From Fratercula arctica (Eukaryota; Chordata; Aves; Charadriiformes; Alcidae): a stretch of 64,000 bases of DNA. Shown here piece after piece: positions 1-13,904 of this stretch; the stretch's first letter is position 1; every line of letters begins with the position of its first letter. Position numbers and translations under genes: made by a program. The stretch is taken from NCBI GenBank assembly GCA_947846985.1, contig CANTUZ010000001.1, forward strand, positions 114,345,757-114,409,756. The letters are read 5' to 3'. A model generated the notes under the pieces. It saw only the letters and a list, made by a program, of their open reading frames with translations, was not told where the DNA came from and made no database searches.

Positions 1-3000
1 GAAAATTCTGCAGGAGAGAGGGGAGGGGAAGGAGGAATAAAAGATTCCCAGCATGAGTTGAGCCTGCTGTCAGAAAACAATATACGGCTCACTGATCACT
101 TGTAAATTACAATATGGAGATAGGATCACTGGAAGATAAATTCAGTACCAAGTTACAGCCACAGAGGGTAAAGAAAGAAAAAAATAACATACTGAGATAT
201 TTAATCAACCCCTCATCAGAAAGATTTCAAACAAAGGAGCACTCCGTTAATTAGGAAAAAAAGTAATTAAATGTACCCGAAGAGCAAGTTGTAACACATA
301 TGGCAGTACCACACAGAAACTCCCATGCCATTCTGGAGGCTGGCCATTAATGGCCGAATCTCCTAACAGCGTGTCAGAAAAGTACTTGAGAAGTTTGTGT
401 AGATGCACGCTAAGAGTACAACTGCACCCTGTAGCCCACGGCTGACTTCTGCATGCACTGTATTTAACTTGAGCATTTTCAGTGGCTACTGCTGAAAAGT
501 TAGCTGCTAAGCAGAGAGAGATGAGCTGCTGAGGGTGGTATGAAATGCCATTTTCTTGCCATCCAGAGAGCAAGCTCCCCAGACAGACCCCAGCCAGGAT
601 CATGAGATCTTCTGGACGCTGCCCACACCAGCCCTGCCAGCCCCAGGTTGTCAGTGCTGCCCTCCATGCGAAGACAAAGTCCCCTGAGAAGGACCCAATT
701 GAACCCATCCAAGAGCTCGCTCCCTCCACTCACCTTTAACTATTCCTTTCTGCTGGCTTAATTTTCTGCAGGTTTAGTAAACAGAGCTGGCACACAGCAG
801 GATTGATGCTGGCACAAGGGATGGGACAGGACGATGCAACCAGCAGCATGCATCAATGATGAGGATCACCTCCTGCTGGGCAACCAAGTGCGAGATCAGC
901 TCCACCTGCACCCTAAATGCTCATGATGATGCTGCCTCCATAAATTAACTGGCGAATCCGTCTACTGTGTGGAAGAACAACCAAGCAAAATGAGTCATCT
1001 GTCATGTCTCAAGAAATTGTCGTCTTGAACTTCTTAAGGATAGAGGAAGTATTACAGACCCATCATTAATTATCTGGACTCCTCGCTTCTCTGTTACACG
1101 GGACAGGGAAAACTGTAGGAATTTTCTTTAACAGCACCCAAAATTCCTGTTTTAGCAAGATGCCTCTGGGAGTCAACTTTTATGTATGCTAAGATAAAAA
1201 ATCCTGAGCCATAGGCTCAGCATGTCCAGAGCCTGCTATATTGCTGTAAGGAAGCACATTGCAGCTTCAAGAAATCCAGGAATTTAGTCCTTAACTAATG
1301 TCAGAACAGGTAGAAACCCAAAAACAATCAGCCCCTTAAGAAAAAGCATTCAGATAAAAATTGCCCTTGTTTATTCTGCTGATCTGGAGGTATTGATTTC
1401 AAAAGGTAAAATTGCCATGGGAAGAAATGGCGGACTTTATTTTACTGAAGTTGCTTTGCTTATGTGGGCATTGCTGCACCACCTGATTATGCAGGTCGCT
1501 GTCATATTGAAGAGCAAAGCCACTGTGTCTAGCCAACTGTGTCCCACCAGCAGAAGATACCCCCAAGACCATCATTCGAACCAACGCTCATGAAGGCCAG
1601 AGGCAGGGGATTTATAGTACTTGGGGCTGGGCCACCTCTCTGCCTGGCTGTTCAGCACCGTTCTTCTCAAAACAGGACACAGCCTGCCTGCGCAAAGGAC
1701 TGATGGGGAATATGTAGTATCTCATCCGATGAGAAGCATCCCGCATGATACAGAAGCTAGAAAAATGGTAGAGGTCCCATTTGTCTTGTGTTCCCAGGCA
1801 CAAGGATGGACAGCCAAAGCTGTTGGGTGTGTTGGGAGGGACACCTGGGCTGGGTGCCGCTCTGACTGGAGGGCTGAGAACGTGGCAAGAGAAGCTGCAG
1901 CACTGAGCCTCTCACCTTGTGGAGACCAGTGGGGGAGCCGAGGGGCTGGGGCTGCATGCGTGGACCGGGGAAGGAGAACAGTGGTCAGCAACTGGCTGGA
2001 AACCCGCTCATCACCAGTGCTCTCTCTCCCCTAAGGGCTGCCCCTGCTGACTCTGCTTTTGAAACCTTCAAGGACATGAGGGATGCACAAAGCTTTAGAG
2101 CTGGATAACATCTAAGTACTGTTCACTGCAGAGTATTTTAGTCCAGCGAGAGCAAACAGAGAATCGATGAGAAACTAAAGTGTGTGGAGAGAAGACAAGA
2201 TCAAAGAAGTTGCGTGTGCACAGACTGCAAAGAGGCTGACACCGTGGTTCCGTATATGCATGCTGCAAATGGGAGTGGAAAACAGCTCAGGAGATATCAA
2301 AGACAGAAGCAGAGGGTGCTTTGAAATCGAAGTGAAAAAATTGCTCCTAAAAAAGTAACAGTGAAGAGAGTTAATTTGAACAGAGCAGCATATTCGGAAC
2401 ACAGCCCAGGTCTCCTGGCGTTGTCAGTGTTGTCAGGGGGCTGAAAAGCAAGACTGCCCGCAGTAATATCAGTGGGCACACACAGAGCAGGCTGAGACGG
2501 GGTAGGTTCCCACTAGGTACAAGGATGCAATCCCGCTCCCTTCACCCTCCTGAAATACACCTGAGATGCTTCACACATCTAAAATCCAACTTCTCAGGTT
2601 ATGCCCTTGGGTGCACTTTCCAGGCTAAAGCCCCAAGGGAAGCCCTGAACATAACTGACTGTAATCAGCTCAGCACGTTTGGCTCTGACAGATACATTTC
2701 ACGGGCAAACCTGCAGAGGAGCCAAGTATCACTGCTCCCAGATGGGAAACCAAAGGCAGGGGGAGGTGAAACGTACCTCAGACCCTGCAAGGCCAGTGTC
2801 AGCATCCCCTGCATGGGGTTGGGAATGCTGCAGCGCATCCAGCGCAAGCTCCCTCCCCTGCTGCTCACTCTGATGGGCTCGTTTCGACGTGGCAGTCTTT
2901 TGGTGGGATCAAGATGGCATTTGCTCTGGGTGCTTCATCTCTGCTGACATCAGTGTAACTTCGTTCTGATGTGTGACCTGCATTGGGCCAGATTTGCCCA

Positions 3001-6000
3001 GCTGAGTGATGTGGCGGAGCACCTCTCCGATACCCGTAAGTGGAAAACCACAGTCGGCTTGATGAGGCCAGCCAGGAAGCGTCCGGCTTGGAAAGGGACA
3101 GGGAGAGCATCCTCACATGGATCCATGCCCACAGGAGAACCCCTACCTCAAAACTGTATTTACAAACCAGTGCCCCAGCAGTAGAGGGTATGTTATGCAC
3201 CACAGCACCAGCGAGAAGAGGAGCCTCTCAGGTGTATGTGACAGTGACGGTACATGGAGAAGATGGGGGAGAGGGATGTTGGGAGCAGGGTGTGATGGCT
3301 ACATGTGGAGAAAAAGCACACCGGGGTGCCAGCCTGGGATAAATAACTGTGCCAAGGAGATGGCAGCAAGTCTAAGTGGGGAAGCTATCTCAGAGGAACT
3401 GGTAAGAGGGGGGACGTAGCTCCCCAGGGCAAATGTGCAGGGGTAGGAGACTACCAGGGGTACAAGGTGGAAGAATCAAACCCACCTGTGCTACCTGGAA
3501 AAGAAAAAGGGCTCCAGCTGGGTCGCTAATGCAGATCTATGCAAGGGGACAGCCCTTGGTCACACAACACTGAACCCCTTCATTTCATCTGTTCAGTGTG
3601 CTGGATGTGACAGGAAAGAGCAACAGCTCTGAGGCAGAAGAGCAGGTCTTACCTCGCTGGTGGTGAAGGGAAAAGAGCAAGTCCCTGAGCACCCAAGGGA
3701 GAGGAGAATGCTCTGCGCTGCAGTTGCAGCTGCTGATGAACAGTCTTCTGTCTCTCCTGAGCACTTCTTGAACTCCTTCATCACTCAAGCAAGAGAACAA
3801 CTATTTGCCAGATCGAGCAGGTGGCTGTAAAGTGGGGAAAGCAGTGCTATTCTACAGAGCAAAACCACTCTGCGATCAAGCAAGCAGCAAACTTAAATTT
3901 CCAGACTTCACTTCTGTAAGGAAGTTTCCAGCTCATTAGCTTTCCTTGTTTAACTTTATTGCTGGATGCTGCCAGCAGCAAAAAGTGTCAGGTTTTTAAG
4001 CAGGCACTTTGTGCCCCTTGAAAACACTTGTTTGAGCCTCCATTCAAGAGTCTGGTCACCCACCATAGAAAAGGCATCTCTCATATCCATCTACGAGAGG
4101 ACTCCTTGCACACAGACTTTACTAAGAAATGAGATGGAAGAAAGGCATTAACAGCAATTTTCATTTGTTAGGGAAAGCCTCTCCTTATACTCCACAAGTA
4201 TCTTGGCATTTGTTTGAAAAATCAGTCCTCCTCTTCCACCATTAAGCATGCCATAAAGCTGGCTGTTTTTCCATTTCTCCTCTGTCTCATCCGATCCTCA
4301 TCCTCCCAGCACCCCCAGCCTTCACAGTCACAACCATTCCCTGCTTGGCACTCACAGAGTCTTCAGAGGGAAGGACAAGCTACTGAGCAGTCTCTCTGTG
4401 GCTGCCAGGGATGGGCTTGGACAAAGAGGTAAGGGTCTTCTGCTCTCTGCTCCTTAGGTTTCTCTGGCCACCGCTAGCCCGACGCAGCCAGGCTGCTGTC
4501 AATGGTGGTTTCTTGTGGACAGCAGGAGAGCGGCAGAAGGCTCTGCACCCACCTGGGCACAGGTCTTCAGGCTTTGGCTCACCCCGCTCTCAAAATAAGG
4601 TTCAGGCACGAGCCTTTCCCAGCTTCTCCAATGTCAGCTTGAGGAGTCTCCACCCTCCCCTTCCACAATGGTTTCAACTTGACAGCTCCTAATAAACCAA
4701 ACTTTACGAAGCAGCCCCTGGAGAGCTCCCAGAAGCTAATTAATGCTCTAATGAAGAGCCCGACTGCCTTGTTTGCTCCACGGCTCCCAGGTCAATCAAT
4801 CTGCCGTAGGCCAGCTTGCAAAAAAGCAGCGAGGAGCCCAGCACCCCTGGCGTCTGCTCGGTTATCATCCCCCACCACCCCTCCTCATCCCTCCTCCCAC
4901 GTCCATTACTGTCAAAAACCGGGCAGCAAGAGGGCAGATTTATAGAGGCGATTGCAGCTTCTCCCCATGTGCCTGATCCAGGATTAGTCATGAATGAACT
5001 GGCTGGGGGACGACGCAAGGACGGAGAGGTGGGAAGAGCACAGAGGCATGGGGAGGTGGGTGCCCTGCAGGTCAGGATGGGCAGGTCTGTGCCTGAGTAC
5101 GAAAGAGATGAGGAGGGTGCTCAGGGGGGATTTGCCACAACCTCCTGCTTGCATGAAAAGCCCTGCTTTTTTAGTCTGCTGTTGCCAAAGAGACTCCCCA
5201 GCGCTCAGACCCCAGGCTCTCTCAAATCTCTGCCGAATCATGCCCTTGCTTGTGCTGTAGGTGAAAGATAAGTGTGGTAATGCACACGAGGACAATGGCA
5301 ATCTAATACAACAGCACAAATCTGATCAACCTTCCTTGCCAAAAGAGTCCTATCCAGATGTCCTAGCCTGCCCAGATCGCAGCACAGTCCCCATCATGCA
5401 CCGTGCCACCAGAGACTGTCTGCTGCCCTTGTCTGAGTCCCACAGACTGCACAGACACATGCTGCTCCCAGACAGCACCTCCCATCTCAGACGCTCCATC
5501 CCTGAAAACCTGGCAGGGAGAAGCAAGATCTGAGCAGGAGCCAGGAACACAGCCCACCTGACAGCCCTTGGGTCTCTCCTTGACTCACGTGCATCTATCT
5601 ACCACCTTCCTCCCTTGGGCAGGACCTGGAGCCCAGGCACCATTCCCTCTCCATACTGTGTGAGGAAGGGGGCAGAGAGCAGCAAGGGGGTACTGCTCAG
5701 CCGGAATCCTCACACCAAGAGCTCAGCCCAAATCCAAACACTTCCAGGGTCACCTGGATTCAAAAAGAACCGCTTGCACCTCTGCCTCCCCTAAAACCCG
5801 AGAGGTCAGCAAGTGCCAGGGAGTCACCACAGTTGTCGCCTCCAAAGACAGGACACATCTGTCCTGACTGATAAAGTTTGCATGGAGGATGCTTTTCTCC
5901 ACCTGGAAAGGGGCAAGTGCACTAAAGGCAAGGAAACGTCTCTAGAAGGGATGGTGAAGAAGGTCTAGAAGGAGGAAAAGGGTGGTGGGCCCTCGAGGCA

Positions 6001-9000
6001 AGCCCCAGCTGTCAGGGATGAAAGAACCGGGGGCTTCAGAGGCCAGATATCACAGCAGAAGGGGTGCCCCAAACAGAAGGATGTGGGTGAGAAGAAATCT
6101 CCACCCCTGCACTTGGGTCTCACCCCAAGCTCAGCCCACACTCCTGTGCATGGTCTCCTGCCAGCTTTGGCTTTGGTGAAGCAGCTGGCGTGAACTGAGT
6201 TGTCCTTTTATTGTTCCTCTCCCTCTGCTGCGACATGAACTCACTGAGAAAGAAACAGGCAGCTCAAGAGATGGAAGTAAAAAGGAGAGCACTGTGCTCG
6301 AAGGACACAAAATGGCCACAGGCAATCTAGACAGTCTAGTCCACAGTCCTGCCCAACAGACCCCCCCACCAGCCTGGATTTCTGCCCCAGCCTACGGAAA
6401 TTAAAACCCAGCGCTCACCTCTCAGGTCTCTCTCCCAGCAAAGCACACACGCGCTGCCTGGGGCTGCGTGCCCCTACCTGTGCACAACCATCCCTCTGCT
6501 TTGCAACCCAAGGTGTGCAGGCTTGCCTGACACCAAGGAACAGGCCATGAAAGGGAGCTTCAGATCCTACTGCTGCTGCGGGTGAGTTTTCACACACCAG
6601 CAAGTCATGAACACCACACCCTGGTGAAACCTAAATTCTCTATAAGGTCTCACACATGCAGGCCAGCACCTTTTATAGGGTTTTTCCTCACACTGCCAGT
6701 CCTTAGCGGCTTCATGCCCAAGGGGCCAGGAATGTCACACTCAAAGACCAAATCTGTCTCCAGATGCCATGCAGGACACTTGTGCCACCCCACCTACAGA
6801 CCTTGTATTCAGAACTGGGTTCTGAATGCTCTCATTGCCTGCCTTATTGGCTCCCTCCTCCAGAAGCTACGTGCTTCATTTTTCAAATACTGCTTGTTTC
6901 TTCTCAGGAGTAGGAAGGGAATTGAGTATTTCAAGCTGCTGGCTTTTCCTCAACATTATCTGTTGGCCACGAGACAGCAGCAGGAGAAATTACCTTGCAG
7001 TCACATTAACACATGCAACTCAAAGCCAGTGCTGCCAGCTCTGCAGTTACCACTGCAAGAGTGCCAAGAAGAGAAAGCCTGAGCACTGCAACAGCAAACT
7101 GACACACCAGGAGAAGTTCCAACACCCTGCCCCTTGAGGATGTGGGATTTTACAAAACGAAGAGATTAATGGAGCAATCAGGCAGCCACTATTTTACTTT
7201 TCTCACCTGAACACACTTTAAAGGCTGACATATATTGATTGCCATGTCTGCACCTGGAACCTGTCAAATAGAAAGGTCACGCTGACAAACAGTGAGCAGG
7301 GGTTTAAGAGGAAACTAGAATCCCAATCTGGAAACACACATTGGCTCAGTTTGCCAAAAGACCTTCTTTATGGTGTCCCTTAGTGGATTGGTGGTGCAGA
7401 TAGTTCACCCCAAATGCGCTGGCGTATGGGTCAAGGCAGGAGCTAGTGGCAAAGGGAAGAAGAAAGCTAGGACTAAGGCATCCAATAACAGCCAGAAATT
7501 ACATCAGATTAAGGTGACTACAGAGCCACAGACTTAGACTGACAGCACTCTCAGGTGTTCAGTCTTTCAGGAGTCCTGAATGGCACCTTTTGAAGAAGCC
7601 TTAGATATTTATCTGAAAACCAGCACAGGTCTGACTGGGGGGGCACTTGGATGTTCACTCAGAGATGACCTAGGAAGGCGTCTCCCACATCATCCTGAAT
7701 CCTCTCTGGAGATTATCCAGCCAAAGACCCAACAACAACATGACATGACCCTCTGCAGCCTGCAAAACCAGAAAACCACAGCTGTCACTGGTACGACTGC
7801 CACCATTGCATTTGTGGAGAACATCAACCACCTGCTCTCAGAGGCTGCCTGGGACGTGGAAACAAAACACAGAGGGAGAGCAACCATGGAGCTGGGGATG
7901 CTCTGAGGAGCCCCTCTTTTCGCCTCCATCCTCTTGTGGGCCATAAAACCACATACATTATGCAAGGCTCATTGGACCAACAGCTAAGATTTGTGTAGCA
8001 GTAGTTTGTTGAGCAGCAGGGAGATAGTGAGAGGTAAAAACCATGGAGATCTAGATGACTTGTTCTGTTAAGAAATCACTTGATGATTACTGCTCCAGTA
8101 AAGAAGAACCAGCTGCCAACCGGCTGCCAAAGCATGGTTTAAATGTCCTTTAAATGTCCTTCTGGCCACTCTGAGCTGTGACACAGAGGCTCTCTTCTGG
8201 AAGCTGTTATCAAGGATTTCTCTTTTTTTCCCTGTCTCATACACATATGCATGCACAGAGATGTGCCATGAAGAAGCATATTACTCCAGGGACCATATGC
8301 AGTCAACGCCATTTCCTAGGGAAATAAGCTAAAATGATGAACATCACCAACCTGACCTTGTGAGCAGTAAAACATGTATTACAAGGCAGGATAATCAAGA
8401 TAAATGGAGAAGATTAACCTGGAGATGAGGACAATGAAGGAGGGAGGGAAGAAAGAGGACGGAGAGCTCATGAGGTGCCTGGAGCATGCAGCATCCCCTG
8501 ACTTTTCCAAAGTCATGCTAAGGGTTGGGGAAGGCGGAGGAGAGTATGAAAAGGGCCACTGAAGTGAAAAGCACAAAACCCAAGCCAGAAGACAGACCCT
8601 AGAAAGGAGTCCATCTGCACAGGAACATGACCATGCTGCAAGGACCTGAACCAAGAGTCCTGAAAGGGCTAAAAGCCTCACTCCAGACATCAACTCCAGC
8701 CCTAAGGCTGAGACAGCAATAAACTGTTCAGCTCAGTGGTGTCCAAGAGCTGCCCTGACCACGTATCTTTTCACCCTTCATGGAGAAGGCACCACCAAAA
8801 TATCAGTGACAAGGCCTACAGAAGGCTGTACATGGAGCATAAGCACCTTGTAGGTTTCCTGACTCTCCCTGCCAAGTCAGGTGACTGTTGCCTAGCTGTT
8901 GCACACTGTGCATGGGCACCCATGGCCTTGGTGACTTCCAGCTAGAAAGGGCTCTTTGATAATAAGCTGGTTTTCAATGTGCCTCCAGCAGAGTGACAGA

Positions 9001-9465
9001 TGCAGCCAGTTACTAGAGAAGAGCTCCAGCGCCTCACGTATGCACATGCAGGCTTTGGTGGGAGCATCACTCTCTTCCATGATACTGTTTGCCCTGTCCC
9101 TCTCCTCTTTTCCCCAGGTTAGTCTGCTCTGAAGAGTGGAGGTGGCAACCTGAAAGCCATCTCGGCCTCACAAGAACAGCCTAGAGACTGGATTCAGCTG
9201 CAGTCACCTCACTTCCCAGAAGAGGATGCCATGAACAGCACACAGGGAGCAAAGAGAGGACCCAGTTCCCCAGAGGCGGATAAAGGGGCTCCAACATACC
9301 CACAGCCGAAGAGCTGAGCAGTCCCACCTGAGCCACACACAAGCGTGAGACGTCAGTCGCAGCCGCGAGAGCGGTCCTTGCTCTGGAGAAACCACTGCAG
9401 TACGGGTATGTACCTTGTCCCCACGATGCCCACCCCAGACCCTCTCACACGCTCTTGGCACTCAC
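1..9465 (-). other. IGSF3: IGSF3 intron after Ig5 (partial); no element recognised
   Basis: This is at least 9.5 kb of intron downstream of the Ig5 donor. I looked on the minus strand for an Ig-type exon (Cys, Trp and the D-x-G-x-Y-x-C turn between phase-1 splice sites) and found none. Open frames in the stretch are short and resemble nothing known. I recognise no interspersed repeat. A perfect 11-bp tandem duplication (TTTAAATGTCC twice) lies at 8138-8159. Around 4725-4990 there is a TAAT-rich, repeat-free stretch that could be regulatory (see findings). Confidence 0.8.
8138..8159. repeat. Perfect 11-bp tandem duplication (TTTAAATGTCC x2)
   Basis: Two identical adjacent 11-mers are present, consistent with replication slippage in the intron after Ig5. 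Confidence 0.95.
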
Positions 9466-9870
9466 CCGGCCGCAGGACCCTGATTTCCAGCAGGTTGGAG
9501 GTCCTGTCCGCCAGCCGTGTCCAGCTGCTATTGTAGTTCTTCCTCCAGAGCTCGGCCACACACTGGTACTTGCCGGCCTCTGTGTCGCTTGCCCTGCTGA
9601 TGCTCAGGCGCACGTTGTTGCTGGACTCAACCTTCTCGATGGCGGTGCGGGTCCGGAAACCTGCGTACCTGTCACCCCACTGGACCCCACCGTCACGTGT
9701 GAAGGTGACCAGGTCGTGAAACTCAGTGCTGCCCGCCGGCTGGAAACGCCACGTCACTGACACTGGTACCCACGATGGGTAGTGGGGCTTGATGATGCAC
9801 TGGAGGTCGAAGGACTCGTTGTAGGTCACCCCAGGGGTGCGGGAGATAGCCGTGACAGCAAAGCCGGCCT
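9466..9870 (-). CDS. IGSF3: IGSF3 exon: Ig V domain 5
   Basis: This 405-nt exon (135 residues) encodes the fifth Ig domain. The acceptor is TTTCTGCAG before AGGCCGG and the donor is CCGG before GTGAGT; both junctions are phase 1. It starts with a split Glu codon and reads E-A-G-F-A-V-T-A-I-S-R-T-P. Cys25, Trp41 and E-A-G-K-Y-Q-C ending at Cys104 form the Ig core. Asn18 (N-E-S) and Asn114 (N-S-S) are probable N-glycosylation sites. The EWI position reads Glu-Leu-Trp. This is the last coding exon of the gene in the window: the donor would have to join an Ig6 exon, and none is found in 1-9465. Confidence 0.97.
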
Positions 9871-12800
9871 CTGCAGAAAGAGAGAAAAGGGCTTTGAGAG
9901 ACACCTGCCTAATGATGCCCCTGCTGTTAGCATGCAAAAGCTGGAGCGTGGTCATCCAGTTGTGGGCCTGGAATCATCAGCCGCTCGCATTGTGTCGGCT
10001 CCTCGTTTGCAATCGTGAAGTGGCACAAACAGCAGCAGCAAAGACACGCTTCAGTGCCTGCATAGCGGTAGCGGTGACTACCTGTGTCAGCACTGGCTGC
10101 AGGATCACGCTTAATTTCTGCCCAGAGGAGCAAGCTCCCCTGAGACCCAGGGGATGAGCATCCAGTCTCTGCATGCTGCCAAAGCCCCCTAGGGAAACAC
10201 AGCAGCGTGGCAGCAAGGGAGCAGTGATGGACAGAGCAGCTGCCCAGTGCCAGCCTGAACACTCGCAGACCCCGCAATCCACATCCACCTCCTGGGCAGG
10301 GGTCCCCACCCCATCCCCCACCCTGTCCCCCACCCCAGGTTGCTGCAGCTAAGGAAAGATGAGGAAAGCAAGAAGTAGCAGCCTTTGTTCAGGCATCGGA
10401 GAGGTGGCAGTGGTTACGAAATCCCAGGATGGAGGCCACTGAAAGAGAGAGAAGCTGGTTGCTCCTGTTCTTCACACAGCACGGCTTATGTTCTCTTCCA
10501 GATCACAGCTCCAGAACAGCTTTATGCAGTTATCCTCACATGTCCACTACTCTGCAAGCCTGTCAATACATTTTTACTTGTCTACCCCCAGCACTTTGTT
10601 TATTTGCCGGAGTTTCCATCAGTCCATTAGTAATTTGAAGATAACATATTCCCAGTTGACTGGCTTACATTGCTCATTTGTTCCGAGCTGCAGAGAGAAA
10701 TATTTCCTTCTCTTCCAATCAGTTCAGTGCAGCCAGCAGATCTAGCAGGGACCTTGTTTTCTACCAGCAACATCCCCAAGAAGCGCTCCCTTCTCGGGAG
10801 GCTCCGTGCGGCATCCCACGCTGGCTCCCAGCTCTCCTCCCTCCCCCTACAGCGCCAGCCGTCCTGGCACCTGGCACAGCTACTGTCGCAGGGGAGAGCC
10901 CAACCAGCACACAGCAGAAACAGGAACATCTTCTGGATCGGTACAGAGCTTCAGCCCGCCACCGGCTTGAAATTATAGTTCAAGAGGTGAGCCGGGAGCT
11001 CACTGCAACCCACAGAGCTGCTGCCACGGGACAGACTGGCTGCAGCAGGGACACCGCCGTATCTGTATGCTTCCAGCAAGTCCCTCCACAGCCCCATGGC
11101 GCCACCGTACCAGAGCTCTGGGACATGTAATTACTGAGAAAACAGGTCAATTTTGGGGATTAAAGCTTCTTGCAACATGTTGAGCGATTACCCAGGACAG
11201 GAGAGTGAGACCCAGGCCGTCTCCCCTGCGGAACTGCTGCATCTCATCCCCATGGAAGCCCTTACCTTCAGGCCCTGCAGCAGCCCTCCTGCCCCAGCAA
11301 GTGTGTTACTGGGCCCAGCTCAGAGCACTGCTGAGCCAGCAATGGCCCTCAAAAGCCAACTTAATTTTGTCAAGATCAGCTGACTTTGCAAAGTTTAATC
11401 TCCAGTTGGCATGGGCAAGGAAGCTTCATGAAGGGACTTCTCTTCGCTGCCGTGTGAAAGCCAGGTGTGTTTCTCGGGTCCTCAACCATCAGCCTCATGG
11501 CACTTAGGTTAACACACAAAGGCCCTTCTTCCTTCGGGACTTGGTACGAAAGTAGAGAAGCCACGCATAAAAGCAGGCAGATTTTCTGCAAGACCTGTCT
11601 AAAAGAACAGAGCAGCCCTCCCTCACCCTGCCTGCCCCTCCTTCCCCAGCCAGCCAGGGACTGAAGTCCCTGCTGTGCACTCGAGATCCTCAGAAGTTCA
11701 GGGACATCTGGTCTCATCTGACAGCCCATCTCTCTTCTGGCTATTGCTGCTGAACCACCCTGTAGATAGATTTATGGGTTTGAACATCATCTGTGCTGGT
11801 TCAGCTAAAGAGTTTCTTACCCTGGCAGGCTGGCAAACGATTAGACCTTAACTTGAAATGTGAGTGTCACTAAATTTACTGCATTTTTTTTTACTAGCAA
11901 TTTCTGTAGCCATAAAACTCTCTTGCTCTTTCTTAGCACCTTCCATTTGAGTTTCTCAGGACGCTTCAAAAGCATTATGCTGAACAAAAAATATAAGATT
12001 CAGCATCAACGAAACAATACTCAATATTTTCTCCACTAAATTTTCATGAGCTACTTATGCTTTGCTAGTTATAGGAAGAGGACCTAGGAATTCCTTAGGA
12101 CTTGACAGATCGTGCTCAGTAGCCAGCAATTTCTCTGGGACAAGGAGTGGAGGAAGGAAAACTTCCTTTCCATCACATCTTCTGGAACTGCTAGGCAATT
12201 CTGAGCATCCTAAATTTTGACAAAAGTGATACATTTTAAAATCTCAGCACTTAACCTCAACTCTTCTGCAAGTAGCAGAGTAAAGAGAAGGGCTTGCTAC
12301 GTGGACTTATAGCAGGCCAAACGCTGCTGATCTGATGAGGAAGATGCCGTTGAAACCAGATTAGAATCTGCCTTTAGTTCTTTACAAACTAGTGTCCCTA
12401 CCTGTTTTTGGAAGCTATATAGCAAAGATTTCTATCGCCAGACAGAACAGCCTCTGAAAGAAGGTCAAAAGTGAAGGGGAGGAAAGGAGGAAAAAAGCAA
12501 GATTTTAATCAGAACATGATACAACTTTGAAGTCTGGTCTCTTACACATCTTGACAAAGCTTAAGATTAATACTGCAGAGAACCAAAAAAAAAAACAAAC
12601 CTAAAAAATTCCTACCTCGACCTTTCAATAGAGTTCCGCAACTGTTTATAGCCCTGGCATTCTGCAAATGAGTGGCCTCATAGGAGCAGTAATTCCTTCT
12701 TCAGTCACCTGCAGAGCACTTTGGGAACTAGTCCAGGACTTAATATAGCAAGGCCTGAGTGGGACCAAATTAATTCATGATCCATGCAAAACCCCTAATG

Positions 12801-13502
12801 CCCTATCTGCCCTCTCCTAAACTGATGTGGTTTCACTGTGTTTGAAATGGAGGAGCCCTCTGGCAGAGCAGAGTACCAGCTGCAATGATCCCAGGTCCTG
12901 GTTTGGCTCAGTCATGGATGAACAACGTTGTGGTTCCTGGCCAGCAGCTCAGTGCCTCCTTGCAGAGGCAGTAAGGACTGTTCCTGACCCATGTCTTCTG
13001 CAGGCTTCTGATGCTGTCACAGATGCTTGCCATTTCTGGTGGACAGGCTGACATATGCCCAACGTTTTGCTCTCCTGGTCTGGCAAGTGGAGGTAAGGTT
13101 CACCCAGGGCAGGCAAAGCGGCTTTGCTGCCCACGGGCTGCCAATGGAGCACCACCACTGCACTGCCCATAGCCCAGCTCCAATGCTGGAGAGACGCAGT
13201 GTGGAACTGGCAGCCTCTTTCCTTGGAAGGATGCTGGAAGCACTGCCCCTCTCCTTAGCCACCCCCTGCTCTCCTCCTGCCACAGCCACCCCTCAGACTT
13301 TGCTCCCACATGCAATGGGGCACGCAGGCATTTTGCACCAACCTACCAGCAGCTGCGGTCGGGCTGCCGGGTACCTCCATTTCGCCAGCAAGCAAGGGCA
13401 GCAGTGCTGTGAGCAGCCCCGGTTATTCACAGGTGACCTCCTGGTGGGGGGCCGGGCACATGGGGAGCACGGTCCTGCAGCCCCCACGCCTCGAGTACTC
13501 AC
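9871..13502 (-). other. IGSF3: IGSF3 intron between Ig4 and Ig5 (3,632 bp)
   Basis: The intron has a GTGAGT donor at the 13502 side and a TTTCTGCAG acceptor at the 9871 side. No repeat family or RNA gene is recognised. The right half (about 11750-12800) is A/T-rich and the left half is GC-rich, with no coding potential that survives inspection. Confidence 0.85.
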
Positions 13503-13904
13503 CCAGAGCAGTGATGGACACCGGGGTGCCCGCGTGCCGCTCCCCAACCATCTGCCACTCCCCATCCAGCGTCCGCGTCCACTCGGCCACCCGGCACTCG
13601 TAGTGGCCCTCGTCCGCTTTGATGCTGTTGAAGATCTCCAGGGTGAAGGAGCCAGGCCGGACCTGCTCCACCTGGATGCCCCCGTAGCTGCTGCGCTCAG
13701 CGTAGGAGGGACCTGGCTGCAGGGTGCCCTCCCGATCCAGACGCACAATTTCGCTGCGCCGGTTCAGCCTGTCCACCAGCTGCCAGGCGACGGAGAGGCG
13801 GCTTTGGGGCCCAAAGCCTGAGCGCACGTTGCAGCCAAAGCGCAGGCTCTCCCCCTCCAAAACATTGCTGGCGTTGTTGATAATCTCCAAGGAGATGCTG
13901 GTCT
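13503..13904 (-). CDS. IGSF3: IGSF3 exon: Ig V domain 4
   Basis: This 402-nt exon (134 residues) encodes the fourth Ig domain. The acceptor is CTCCTTAG before AGACCAG and the donor is CTGG before GTGAGT; both junctions are phase 1. The exon starts with a split Lys codon (K-T-S-I-S-L-E-I). Asn11 (N-A-S) is a probable glycosylation site. Cys25, Trp41 and D-E-G-H-Y-E-C ending at Cys104 give the V-fold, and residues 108-110 are Glu-Trp-Thr, a variant of the EWI motif. A long open frame on the plus strand (13027-13821) overlaps most of this exon and is its antisense shadow, a result of its GC-rich third positions. Confidence 0.97.

Noticed and set aside
13027..13821. 264-codon open frame on the plus strand
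   Set aside because: It overlaps the Ig4 exon on the opposite strand and results from GC-rich third codon positions; it has no splice logic or recognisable domain.
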